Positions 27,420 through 34,858 of a stretch of DNA of 64,000 nucleotides are shown piece by piece. The DNA is taken from positions 186,001-250,000 of the forward strand of contig JAXGZG010000001.1 of assembly GCA_040771825.1 (NCBI GenBank), written 5' to 3'. The translations under genes were made by a program, and so were the position numbers. How positions within the stretch are numbered: position 1 is the stretch's first letter; every line of letters starts with the position of its first letter. This DNA is from JAXGZG01 sp040771825. Its GTDB lineage: Bacteria; Bacillota; Sulfobacillia; Fermentithermobacillales; Fermentithermobacillaceae. Under the pieces are notes generated by a model, which worked only from the letters and a program-made list of their open reading frames with translations, was not told where the DNA came from and did no database searches.

Positions 27420-28428
27420 GATACAAACCCCTTCTTGGAACGAGTCAGCAGGAAGAAGAAGAAGGGCGCGCCGATTATGGCGGTGATGATACTCAGCGGT
27501 ATCTCCACCGTGTGCAACATGCGGGCAGCGGTATCCACCGCCAGCATGAATGCGCCACCCAGTAGCATGGAGGCAGGGAGCAGACCCCCGTAGTTGGAGC
27601 CTACGATCATGCGGGCGAAATGCGGCACTACCAGCCCTATCCAGCCGATGTTGCCGCTTACGCTTACCGATAGTGAGGTGAGAAGCGTGGCGCAACCGAT
27701 GATGAGCCAGCGGTAAGTCTTGACGTGTACCCCCAGCATGCGCGCCTCGTCGTCCCCTAGAGAAAGGATGTTCACCTTCCAGCGCACCAAAAGCAGTATG
27801 GCGCAGGCGGGCAAGAACAGCCAGAACACATGCAGGTCCTTGAGTGTGGTAGCGGAAAGGCTGCCCATTAGCCAGAACGTGATGGCTGGTAGCTTGGTGT
27901 CGGTATCCGCCACGAATTTGATGAGGGAAACGCCCGCGTTGAACAGGCTGGAAATTAGCATGCCGCACAGAATGAGGTTAACTATGGAGTTCGAGCGCTT
28001 GGAGACTAAGCGATCCATTCCCGCCACCAGAGCCACGGCAATAATGCCCCCTAAGAACGATGACAGCTGGATACCTGCCGCACTGGCGCCTAGCAGTATG
28101 GATAGGGCCGCCCCGAAAGAAGCGCCGCTGGACGCTCCTAGAAGATCGGGCGATACCACCGGGTTCTTGAACAACCCTTGATAGACCGCGCCGAAAGCGA
28201 AAGCGCAGACCCAACGATCATGGCCAATACGTTGCGCGGCAGCCGCACCCGTACCAGAGCAAGCTGGGCTGTGCTCATCTCCGCGCCAGTTATCTGCGCC
28301 CACACGGCTCCGGCCAAAGCATCGATGCTTACTGGATAACGTCCGATGGAAACCGAGACAAGGAAAACCACGACAGGCAGCAATACTAGCCATGCGGTTT
28401 GCGTGGGGGTGCGCCTTGCCTTGCCCAT
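27416..28428 (-). pseudogene. Iron/cobalamin-type ABC permease, single-base frameshift
   Basis: A FecD/BtuC-family membrane permease, about 337 residues if repaired. The first part (ATG at 28428, MGKARRTPTQTAW, several helices) reads to VRLPRNVLAMIVGSALSLS in one frame. The rest (GAVYQGLFKNPVVSPDLLG to the end) is in the next. Adding one G to the run at about 28190-28195 restores the conserved SLSGAVYQG joint exactly. The C-terminal half is complete and shows the coupling region GDDEARMLGV and the GNIGWIGLVVPH motif. A fresh mutation or a read error fits better than old decay, since neither half has other damage. Confidence 0.85.
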
Positions 28429-28466
28429 GGGGTCTGTCCAGCCTTTTCTCGTTATGGTTCAGGATA

Positions 28467-28516
28467 CATAACGAAGCATTACATATCATTATGTCATTAT
28501 AGAAATACGAAGTCAA
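28467..28516 (-). promoter_or_regulatory. Promoter with overlapping operator for the uptake operon
   Basis: On the minus strand TTGACT (28516-28511) and CATAAT (28493-28488) are spaced by 17 bases, about 60 bases before the permease start. The -10 box lies inside an inverted repeat, CATAACGA at 28467-28474 and TCATTATG at 28486-28493 (7 of 8 pairs, 11-base spacer). A metal-responsive repressor could bind there; it does not match the Fur box closely. Confidence 0.5.
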
Positions 28517-28568
28517 CGACAGGTACGTTGGCCGTAACGGCACTCAGGTAAGAGAGAAGGCATCGTGA

Positions 28569-28700
28569 CACAGGGTTGCCGGAACCTCATGCGAGCCGAG
28601 CGGCAGGGTTGTTGTGGAGCTCCTGTGTCCGGTGGAATACCTGCCGGAGCGAGACCTGTTTGCAGAGATCTTAGGAGAGGACGTGGAACCCTATGCATGA
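28569..28700 (+). pseudogene. Possible 3' remnant of an unknown gene
   Basis: An open frame of 43 codons after an in-frame TGA reads like a protein C terminus (ELLCPVEYLPERDLFAEIL and on to EPYA). It ends with a TGA that overlaps the start of the DUF364 gene by 8 bases, as in coupled operon genes. There is no start codon with a ribosome site, and I do not recognise the family. Confidence 0.35.
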
Positions 28701-29460
28701 TCCATGGCAGCTATATGACGACCTGATCGAGGGCATTTCTCCAGAACCCACGGTGAAGGATTATCAGTGCGGCTACAATTGGAGCCGGGTGCTTTCCAGC
28801 GAAGATAGTATGGGGCTGGGGATGACCATCCGTATGTTTACACGGCCTGCGCTTTTCCAGGAGCAGACCCTAGTGGGCAAGTCGCTGCGCGAAGCGGCCC
28901 AGTTAGTGAAGAGCTGGAATTTCGTAGAGGCAGCGCTGGGTCTCGCCGCCATCAACAGCTGGTATAACCATCCTGAGCGCGCCACGAGTTGCGGCTCTGT
29001 GCACTCCAACGTGAGAGACAACGTTCGTGAGGCTTTCGATGTGTATCAGGACGAAGTCGCGGGCAAGAAAGTATGCATCGTTGGCCATTTCCCTTTCATA
29101 GAAAAGCGATTTGGCGGACATTGCGAGCTATCTATCCTCGAGCGCGACCCGGCCGTAGGCGATTTTCCTGACTCGGCTTGCGAATACATATTGCCTGAGC
29201 AGGATTACGTGTTCATCACCGGCTGCACATTGGTGAACAAGACCCTGCCTCGCCTCCTGGCCCTTTCGCAGAACGCCCGAGTGGTACTTGTGGGTCCTAG
29301 TACACCGCTAGCACCGATCCTGTTCGAGCGAGGCGTTTACGGTCTTTCGGGGTTCACCGTCACCAACATCGGCAAACTGGAGAATATCCTTCGTGGAGCA
29401 GGTGATATGCCAATCTTCGAGGCGGGGCTGAAGGTGGACCAGATGCGAGGCGAGAAATAG
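28693..29460 (+). CDS. DUF364-type putative heavy-metal chelation protein
   Basis: A 255-residue cytosolic protein resembling the DUF4213/DUF364 family. The N-terminal part (residues 1-110) ends in the conserved SWNFVEAALGLAAINSWYN. The C-terminal Rossmann-like part shows KKVCIVGHFPFIEK, then LPEQDYVFITGCTLVNKTLPRLL and VVLVGPSTPL. The family is proposed to bind heavy metals and is often found near metal-chelate ABC transporters, as here, where a divergent uptake operon adjoins it. The ATG at 28693 follows GGAGAGGA. The catalytic role is unknown. Confidence 0.82.
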   Translation: MHDPWQLYDDLIEGISPEPTVKDYQCGYNWSRVLSSEDSMGLGMTIRMFTRPALFQEQTLVGKSLREAAQLVKSWNFVEAALGLAAINSWYNHPERATSCGSVHSNVRDNVREAFDVYQDEVAGKKVCIVGHFPFIEKRFGGHCELSILERDPAVGDFPDSACEYILPEQDYVFITGCTLVNKTLPRLLALSQNARVVLVGPSTPLAPILFERGVYGLSGFTVTNIGKLENILRGAGDMPIFEAGLKVDQMRGEK

Positions 29461-29492
29461 CACCGGCATCTGCCATAGTAGCGAGAAGAAAT

Positions 29493-29749
29493 CACTACAC
29501 CCGACCCAAGATGAAGGAGATTTGGGGCGACAAGAACCGCTGCCAAAGGTGGCTGGAAGTTGAGATTCTTGCCCTTACCGACCGGACCCGCCCAAGCAGC
29601 GCGGGCCCGGGCTCGCGTGGACGTTTCCAAGGTTTCCATGGGAGAAGATGGCATGACGGCCTGCGATGTGATGCTCTCCGAAAGCCAGGAGCGGACGGTG
29701 GAGGAGACAATGGCCATCGGCAGGGAAGGTTCGTGGCTGCGGCGGGGGA
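29493..29749 (+). pseudogene. Decayed purB-purL mosaic fragment
   Basis: Five collinear blocks are joined. 29493-29577 matches the purB 5' end (19928-20012), and 29580-29627 matches purB 20042-20092. Then 29626-29695 matches purL 23261-23330, 29696-29726 matches purL 23356-23386, and 29726-29748 matches purL 24597-24619. The purB-to-purL joint lies at a shared short stretch (GGACrTTTCC). The blocks are diverged from the intact genes by several percent or more. Confidence 0.85.
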
Positions 29750-29754
29750 GGCTC

Positions 29755-31074
29755 TTATCTAACGATCCCTGGTGATTCTGGGCTTCGGGCGGGCTCCCGG
29801 ATGAACCGGCTGAACAAGAGTCCCGAGCCGAGGCGTCCAACAGCCGATACCAGCATCAAAGGCCTTAGACTGTATTTGGTGGCAAGATAACCCCCTATAA
29901 GAGGGGCCACAAACCCGGTGATGCCTGCTATGGCGTTGCCGGTGGCAACGTAACTAGGGCGCCTTGACTCAGGGGTAAGGTCGAGGATCAGGTTGAAACT
30001 GCAAAGCCCCCATGCGGACCAGGCAGCCCCTGCGTAGGCCTCGGCGAGTATGCCGCCCCAGGGTCCTTTGGCCAGGTACCAGACAAGCGGCACTCCGGCA
30101 GAGAGGCACGCAGAGACTACCACGCCAAACCTATGCCCTCGCTTGTCTGACAACGGCCCCCAAAACCTTTGCCCGATGATTGTGGTGAGAGTTGAGGCGA
30201 AGGACATATAAGCTAGGTGGGCCGGCGTCCCGTGGAGATCCTGTATGAGGTAGGCTCCGAACAGGGAGCCTACCAAGCCAGTGAACAGGTTGAACACACT
30301 CAGTATCCAGATCCACTTGGAAAACTCCGGTGACCTCAGAGCGTCCATGTCCAGGCGTATGCCCAGCCCATGGCCTGTCCGAGACGGGGCGAACGGCACA
30401 TCCCGAATCTTGCTAAAGTAATAGAGGGATACCAGAGACAAGACAAAGAAAACAGACATTGAGCGTACGTAGCCCTTGGGGAATCCCCCTCGAGTCACGA
30501 TGCGTCCTGCCAAGTTGACAGTGATAAGCGCGCCGCCGCTCATGAGCATATTCCGAGCCGCGAAAAACCGGCCTCTTACTGCTCGAGGGACCCAATCGGA
30601 GATCAGTGAAGTCCACGCGGGAGTCAGAAACGCGCCCAAGGCGGAGATAATGGTCATGAGCCCAATCAGCACGTAAACCGCCGTCAGGCCCTTGGCGTAG
30701 AAGGGCAGGAGGATCACCATGATCCACGCCGCTCTAGTGAGAACCGCCGAGACCATGACTAGGCGGCGGCGTCTACCTGTAGTTTCAACTATGTAGGAGC
30801 CAGGTAGTTGGGCCAGATTCCCGAAGAGTCCGGGGATGGCGTTGAGCATGGATATGTGGAATTTGGAGGCACCAAACCCCAGGGTGAACGCAGTCATGAA
30901 AGGGTTCACAAAAGTGCTTGCCATGTTGCCCAGCAGTCCGTCGGCCATGAGGAATCCCTGATCCTTGTCCCAGAGGACTCCGGGCGACACGTAACGGAGC
31001 AGCCGGATCATGGCGTCTACCATGAATCCTTGTCCAGCCTTAGGCAACTTGGCCTCGGATCTGTCCGGTTCCAT
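29755..31074 (-). CDS. MFS transporter
   Basis: A 439-residue carrier of the major facilitator superfamily with about twelve hydrophobic helices. The loop between helices 2 and 3 reads VETTGRRRRLVMVSA, and the equivalent loop of the second half is LSDKRGHRFGVVVSA. The charged 33-residue N terminus is longer than usual. It starts 6 bases after the DegV stop and shares its operon. Its 3' end touches the purB-purL remnant. The substrate is unknown, and it is not a close paralogue of the MFS protein at 14799-16088. Confidence 0.85.
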   Translation of the reverse strand: MEPDRSEAKLPKAGQGFMVDAMIRLLRYVSPGVLWDKDQGFLMADGLLGNMASTFVNPFMTAFTLGFGASKFHISMLNAIPGLFGNLAQLPGSYIVETTGRRRRLVMVSAVLTRAAWIMVILLPFYAKGLTAVYVLIGLMTIISALGAFLTPAWTSLISDWVPRAVRGRFFAARNMLMSGGALITVNLAGRIVTRGGFPKGYVRSMSVFFVLSLVSLYYFSKIRDVPFAPSRTGHGLGIRLDMDALRSPEFSKWIWILSVFNLFTGLVGSLFGAYLIQDLHGTPAHLAYMSFASTLTTIIGQRFWGPLSDKRGHRFGVVVSACLSAGVPLVWYLAKGPWGGILAEAYAGAAWSAWGLCSFNLILDLTPESRRPSYVATGNAIAGITGFVAPLIGGYLATKYSLRPLMLVSAVGRLGSGLLFSRFIREPARSPESPGIVR

Positions 31075-31080
31075 GCCGAC

Positions 31081-31929
31081 TCACCCGTTTGCAGGGTACA
31101 GGGCGATTCCTACTATGCCCGGGCCGCCGTGAGTAGCCAACACCGGGCCGACTTCTCCAATCAAGAGTTCCCTAATGTTTATTCGGGCTTTGACCTGTTC
31201 GGCAAAGGCCAAAGCCTCCTTGGGGGCGTTAGCATGCATGACTGCCGCCACCGATGGGGCGTTACCCACTCTACGTTGGGCAAGCTCGATTACTCTGGCC
31301 AGAGCTTTGTGGAATGTCCTTACCTGATCCACAACTGCTACAACTCCGTCTTTAATTTCGATTACAGGCTTTATTGACAGCAGCGAAGCGAGCATGGCCT
31401 GGCCTTGACTGACCCTGCCGCTTCTGTATAGGTATTTCAGTGTTGGAATGGCGGCCAAGGCGCACATGCGGTTACGCATGGAGTCCAGGCGAGCAAGGAT
31501 CTCATCTTTTCTCAGTCCCTGCATGGCTGAACGTGCCGCTTCCAGAACCAAGAAGCCTGTGGCCATAGAGACCGTCTTGGAGTCATAAACATGGACATCG
31601 ACTTCTTCCTGAACTTCTTCAGCTGCCACTTTGGCTACTTGGCAAGTGGCGCTCAGATTCCCTGCAACGTGTATGGATATTATTTCTTTGGCCTTCTGGG
31701 CTAGGCGGCGGTAGGTATCCAAGAAATCGGCCGGAGCCGGACTCGAGGTTTTGGGCATGATTTTTCCATCAAGTGTTTTGTAGAATGTGTCGTGGTCGAT
31801 GTCTACGCCTTCCTTGTATGATTCATCCCCTACCTGGACCCAGATAGGAACCGCCGATATGCCGTATTTCAGTTTCAGGGGTTCTGGAAGACTCGCTGCG
31901 CTGTCAGTAACTATCCTAACTTCTTCCAT
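31081..31929 (-). CDS. DegV family fatty-acid-binding protein
   Basis: A 282-residue DegV (FakB-like) protein. These bind a single fatty acid and, in Firmicutes with FakA, present it for phosphorylation. Motifs: IVTDSAASLP at the N terminus, TSSPAPADFLDTYRRL, SIHVAGNLSATCQVA, VYDSKTVSMATGFLV and YLYRSGRVSQGQAML. The ATG at 31929 lies behind AGGAGG, which rules out a 61-codon upstream extension of the frame. It is co-transcribed with the MFS gene downstream. No FakA kinase gene is in the window. Confidence 0.92.
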   Translation of the reverse strand: MEEVRIVTDSAASLPEPLKLKYGISAVPIWVQVGDESYKEGVDIDHDTFYKTLDGKIMPKTSSPAPADFLDTYRRLAQKAKEIISIHVAGNLSATCQVAKVAAEEVQEEVDVHVYDSKTVSMATGFLVLEAARSAMQGLRKDEILARLDSMRNRMCALAAIPTLKYLYRSGRVSQGQAMLASLLSIKPVIEIKDGVVAVVDQVRTFHKALARVIELAQRRVGNAPSVAAVMHANAPKEALAFAEQVKARINIRELLIGEVGPVLATHGGPGIVGIALYPANG

Positions 31930-32126
31930 GGTGGGCCTCCTATCGTGGTTGCTTGGAGCTGTGGTCAGGCTGTCCGTGAACCCAGGACCATGAGGTTGAT
32001 AATTCGAGTAGCTAAGCGCCATTTCCTGCTCTGAGCTAGCCCATTTGCCATGGCCAATCAGCCGGATTCCTTCATATGCGTATTCCAGGTATTGCCAACC
32101 GCCGCTGTGCACAGTAGAATCATCTC

Positions 32127-32798
32127 ATGCGCCGTCGATTCGACGTCATGGTATACGCCTTAACTGCCCTGTTCCTGCTTGGCGCCGCAAGCATCTGGTG
32201 GCAGGGAATTCGCCCATCAGCAGGGCTTACGGGAGCTGTAGGCACAGAAGGGAACACTGGCGGAAACCACAGCGGCGCAGATGGCAATACTGAAGAAAAA
32301 TCGGCGATCCCCCAAGATGACCGGCAGGACGATGTTTGCTGGATCTGGGTACACGTGGCTGGGTCGGTGAGCAGGCCCGGCGTGTATCGCCTCAAGGAAG
32401 GGCAGCGCGTTTACGAAGCCCTTGAGATGGCTGAACCCCTGAGCGACGCTGACCTCAATGCCCTAAACTTGGCCTTCATTCTGAGGGATTCCGACAAAAT
32501 ATATGTGCCCTCCAAAAGCGAGACAGCCAGGAATCCATCGGGAGGCGGCGGTTATGTAGGGGATACTAGCCAAGGGATTGGGAGCCCGTCAGCCGAGCCC
32601 CGGTTTCCCGTTAACATAAACACAGCCAGCGCTGCTGAACTGGATTGGCTGCCAGGCATTGGCCCCTCATTGGCTGGTGCCATCATAATCTACCGAACGG
32701 AGAACGGCCCTTTCGAAAAACCCGAAGACATAATGAAGGTGTCTGGAATTGGCCAAAAGACCTACGCAAAGTTTTCCCACCTGATAGTGGTGCGCTAG
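32127..32798 (+). CDS. comEA: ComEA-type competence DNA-binding protein
   Basis: A 223-residue membrane-anchored protein with a signal-anchor helix near residues 9-26, a Gly/Asn-rich linker, an SLBB domain (HVAGSVSRPGVYRLKEGQRVYEAL) and a C-terminal helix-hairpin-helix pair (VNINTASAAELDWLPGIGPSLA and IMKVSGIGQKTYAKF). ComEA binds incoming double-stranded DNA at the cell surface for transformation, upstream of the ComEC channel, whose gene lies 6.7 kb away (39541). There is no good ribosome site before the ATG at 32127. It diverges from the degV operon. Confidence 0.92.
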   Translation: MRRRFDVMVYALTALFLLGAASIWWQGIRPSAGLTGAVGTEGNTGGNHSGADGNTEEKSAIPQDDRQDDVCWIWVHVAGSVSRPGVYRLKEGQRVYEALEMAEPLSDADLNALNLAFILRDSDKIYVPSKSETARNPSGGGGYVGDTSQGIGSPSAEPRFPVNINTASAAELDWLPGIGPSLAGAIIIYRTENGPFEKPEDIMKVSGIGQKTYAKFSHLIVVR

Positions 32799-32885
32799 GT
32801 TGTCCTCCCACGGTGATTACCCTTGGCATTCCCGTTACCGACGTCTCGATCTAGGGCGGAAATAGCAGTCGTTGCTAGATTTGGG

Positions 32886-33854
32886 CTATTCCACTCCTAT
32901 AGATAGCACCGGATCGTTTGGGTTTGTGGCCAAAGAAGTCACGGTGTAAAGCACAGGACCAGTAGCGGGGGACGCCAGGTGTCTCAGGACATTCCCCAGA
33001 CAGTCCTTGATGACTCCCACATGCTGTCCTTTGGTTACGAAGTCGCCGGTATCGACCGTCAAGTATAGCATGCCGCGTACGTCCGACCGTAGCACGGGAG
33101 AACTGCTTAGGAAGGTCACAGGCCCGTCCTTCGGCGATTCGGCGGAGAACATGGTCTCCGGACTCACAGCACCGTACTTTCGAAGGACGGAAGTAAGTCC
33201 TGCCAGATGTATCTGGACTGATTCCTCGTCCAGAATTCCCACGCCCCCCGCTTCTGCGAGGATGGAGGGGATTCCGGCTCTTGCTGCGGCACCGTAGGTT
33301 CCTCCGGAGCTATCCGATAGGACGGCATAGGGTATTCCGTAGACTCGGGCAAGTTCCTGCGAACGGGCGGTTACCCTAGGGTCTGGGGATGGACTATATA
33401 GGGAGAACGGGGTGAGTTTCTCGATCATATCCCCGCCGTGAAGGTCCATGTAGTAGTCTGAGCCCAGAATGACCTCATTGAAAAGGACGTAGGCCATCCG
33501 GTCGCTAGCGGTTCCCTCCGCATTTCCCGGAAAGACTCTGTTCAGGTTCTTGCCGTCAAGGGGACCTACGTAAATCGACCGCGCAAAAAACGCAGGAGGG
33601 TTGGATACGCGCACGATAATGATTTGTCCGTTCACTTCGGCGGGGTCTAGGTCATTGGCAAGCCTTGCGGCCGCCTCGATCCCAGGATATTCGCCGCCGT
33701 GAATCCCGCCTGTGATGGCGATCCTCGGTCCGTCTCCCGCCCCGTTTACCAAGGTGACGGGAATCTTCACATCGGTTCCGGGAACGTCTAGGTGCCCAGA
33801 CGCTTTAGTGCCTTTTCCGGCGGTCAGGTTCCCAACTCGCAGTTCATTCGGCAT
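32886..33854 (-). CDS. Succinylglutamate desuccinylase/aspartoacylase-family deacylase
   Basis: An M14-type zinc deacylase of 322 residues. Zinc ligands and catalytic motifs are visible: ITGGIHGGEYPG (His and Glu), then NLNRVFPGN, MDLHGGDM (the second His) and ILAEAGG (probable catalytic Glu). The C-terminal 90 residues form the small beta domain ending with SLATNPNDPVLSIGVE. The ATG at 33854 follows GGAGGAAAG. Family members remove acyl groups from amino acids; the substrate here is unknown. It is followed on the same strand by no close partner, and the tautomerase gene lies about 85 bases upstream. Confidence 0.85.
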   Translation of the reverse strand: MPNELRVGNLTAGKGTKASGHLDVPGTDVKIPVTLVNGAGDGPRIAITGGIHGGEYPGIEAAARLANDLDPAEVNGQIIIVRVSNPPAFFARSIYVGPLDGKNLNRVFPGNAEGTASDRMAYVLFNEVILGSDYYMDLHGGDMIEKLTPFSLYSPSPDPRVTARSQELARVYGIPYAVLSDSSGGTYGAAARAGIPSILAEAGGVGILDEESVQIHLAGLTSVLRKYGAVSPETMFSAESPKDGPVTFLSSSPVLRSDVRGMLYLTVDTGDFVTKGQHVGVIKDCLGNVLRHLASPATGPVLYTVTSLATNPNDPVLSIGVE

Positions 33855-33938
33855 CTTCTTTCCTCCAGACAACAGTTTTTCGCTGGACCGGGCCAGTTTT
33901 CACTCACCTCGGCTTCTGTGGACGAATCCCGCCTGCTT

Positions 33939-34127
33939 CTACTTCTGATCTGCTCTCAGCACGCCCCCATTGGCGTAGTTGTGTTTCTCCATGTCCCTGA
34001 TGATGATGCTCACGGCAGCGGGTGGTACCTGCAATGAGTTGACTATGGCCTCCGTCACCCGTTTGACCATTTCTCGCTTCTGCTCTACGGTCCTGCCTTC
34101 GATGATTTCTATCTGCACGATTGGCAC
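33939..34127 (-). CDS. 4-oxalocrotonate tautomerase-family protein
   Basis: A 62-residue tautomerase. Its second codon is proline (PIVQIEIIEGRTVEQK), the catalytic base after Met removal, and Arg11 is in the expected place. The start is a GTG at 34127 behind AGGAGG; the longer open frame is unlikely. It may share a transcript with the deacylase gene downstream. Substrates range from aromatic catabolites to unknown enols, and none can be assigned. Confidence 0.88.
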   Translation of the reverse strand: MPIVQIEIIEGRTVEQKREMVKRVTEAIVNSLQVPPAAVSIIIRDMEKHNYANGGVLRADQK

Positions 34128-34313
34128 TTGGCATCCTCCTCGCCGGCACACCGGCTTGTGTCGATTCACGGCTAGAATTCTACTCAAAGGAGCGCAGTTC
34201 CTTCCGCAGTAGTATTGCCTTGATGGCCCTATCGTGGGCACATGTCCGCCAGCGTCCAGGATGTCGCTTGAACCTGCCCGCCTGCGGATAGCAGGAGGCC
34301 TATCCGGGGGCCA

Positions 34314-34346
34314 GATGTGCTCCTGTGACCAGGTCGCGGTTTCACC
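34314..34346 (+). repeat. Dispersed intergenic repeat, partial copy 3
   Basis: CAGATGTGCTCCTG and the following CAGGTCGCGG match the reverse complement of copy 1 (8550-8618) and of copy 2 (45040-45107). Only one end of the element is kept. Confidence 0.5.
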
Positions 34347-34431
34347 TGTGCTTTTGGGAGCACCTGGAGCGGAAATCGAGGTCAGATCCTCGATCCTCGT
34401 CAGTACCCGTAACAATTACCCACGCCTATTG

Positions 34432-34461
34432 TTGACAAGGCTCTTGAGGACTAAATATAAT
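34432..34461 (+). promoter_or_regulatory. Sigma-A promoter of groESL
   Basis: TTGACA at 34432-34437 and TATAAT at 34456-34461 are perfect consensus hexamers with 18 bases between them. The CIRCE operator begins ten bases downstream, over the expected transcription start. Confidence 0.9.
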
Positions 34462-34470
34462 ATCCATCGG

Positions 34471-34497
34471 TTAGCACTCGCACACTACGAGTGCTAA
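34471..34497 (+). promoter_or_regulatory. CIRCE operator (HrcA site)
   Basis: TTAGCACTC and GAGTGCTAA flank a 9-base spacer, the exact consensus of the HrcA-repressed heat-shock element. Its place between the -10 box and groES indicates HrcA repression of groESL. The hrcA gene is not in this window. Confidence 0.97.
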
Positions 34498-34536
34498 CAA
34501 CAAGGTCAAAGCAAAACATCAAGAAGGGGGTTCACT

Positions 34537-34824
34537 TTGGTGCTTAAGCCACTGGCCGACCGCGTAGTCATAAAGCCCATCCAGATGGAGGAGAAGACTA
34601 AGGGAGGTATCGTTCTTCCTGATACGGCGAAAGACAAGCCGCAGGAAGGCGAAGTCATCGCTGTGGGACCTGGCAAGGTCCTAGACAACGGGACTAGGCT
34701 CGCTCTCGAGGTCAAAGTCGGAAACAGAGTTGTCTACTCCAAGTACTCCGGCAGCGAAGTGAAGGTGGACGGCGAAGAGTATCTCGTGGTCCGTGAGAGC
34801 GACATCCTGGCCGTCAAGGAGTAG
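34537..34824 (+). CDS. groES: Co-chaperonin GroES
   Basis: A 95-residue GroES, the heptameric lid of the GroEL chamber. It shows the family N terminus (LKPLADRVVIKP), the mobile loop (EEKTKGGIVLPDTAKDKP, which contacts GroEL), AVGPGKVLDNG, and the C-terminal LVVRESDILAV. The start is TTG at 34537, or the adjacent GTG at 34540; an AGAAGGGGG site lies upstream. It is the first gene of the CIRCE operon, with groEL 34 bases downstream. Confidence 0.97.
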   Translation: MVLKPLADRVVIKPIQMEEKTKGGIVLPDTAKDKPQEGEVIAVGPGKVLDNGTRLALEVKVGNRVVYSKYSGSEVKVDGEEYLVVRESDILAVKE

Positions 34825-34858
34825 GCCGGGCATCATACGTTAGGAGGGATTAATAGAA

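Larger units (their letters stand above)
34128..34536. other. Intergenic region before groESL
   Basis: These 409 bases hold no gene. They contain small hairpins (CGGATAG/CTATCCG near 34276-34300 and GTGCT/AGCAC near 34350), a partial intergenic repeat (34314-34346), and the groESL promoter and CIRCE operator at the right end. Confidence 0.6.

Noticed and set aside
28467..28493. A Fur box at the uptake operon.
   Set aside because: The arms do not match the GATAATGAT pattern well enough, so only an unnamed inverted repeat is reported.
29493..29749. A real small gene encoded by the 70-80-codon frames here.
   Set aside because: The sequence is a patchwork of purB and purL pieces, and the frames change between blocks.
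24729..29760. An integrated phage or insertion sequence as the carrier of the cassette.
   Set aside because: No integrase, transposase or terminal inverted repeats are seen; the flanks are purine-gene fragments instead.
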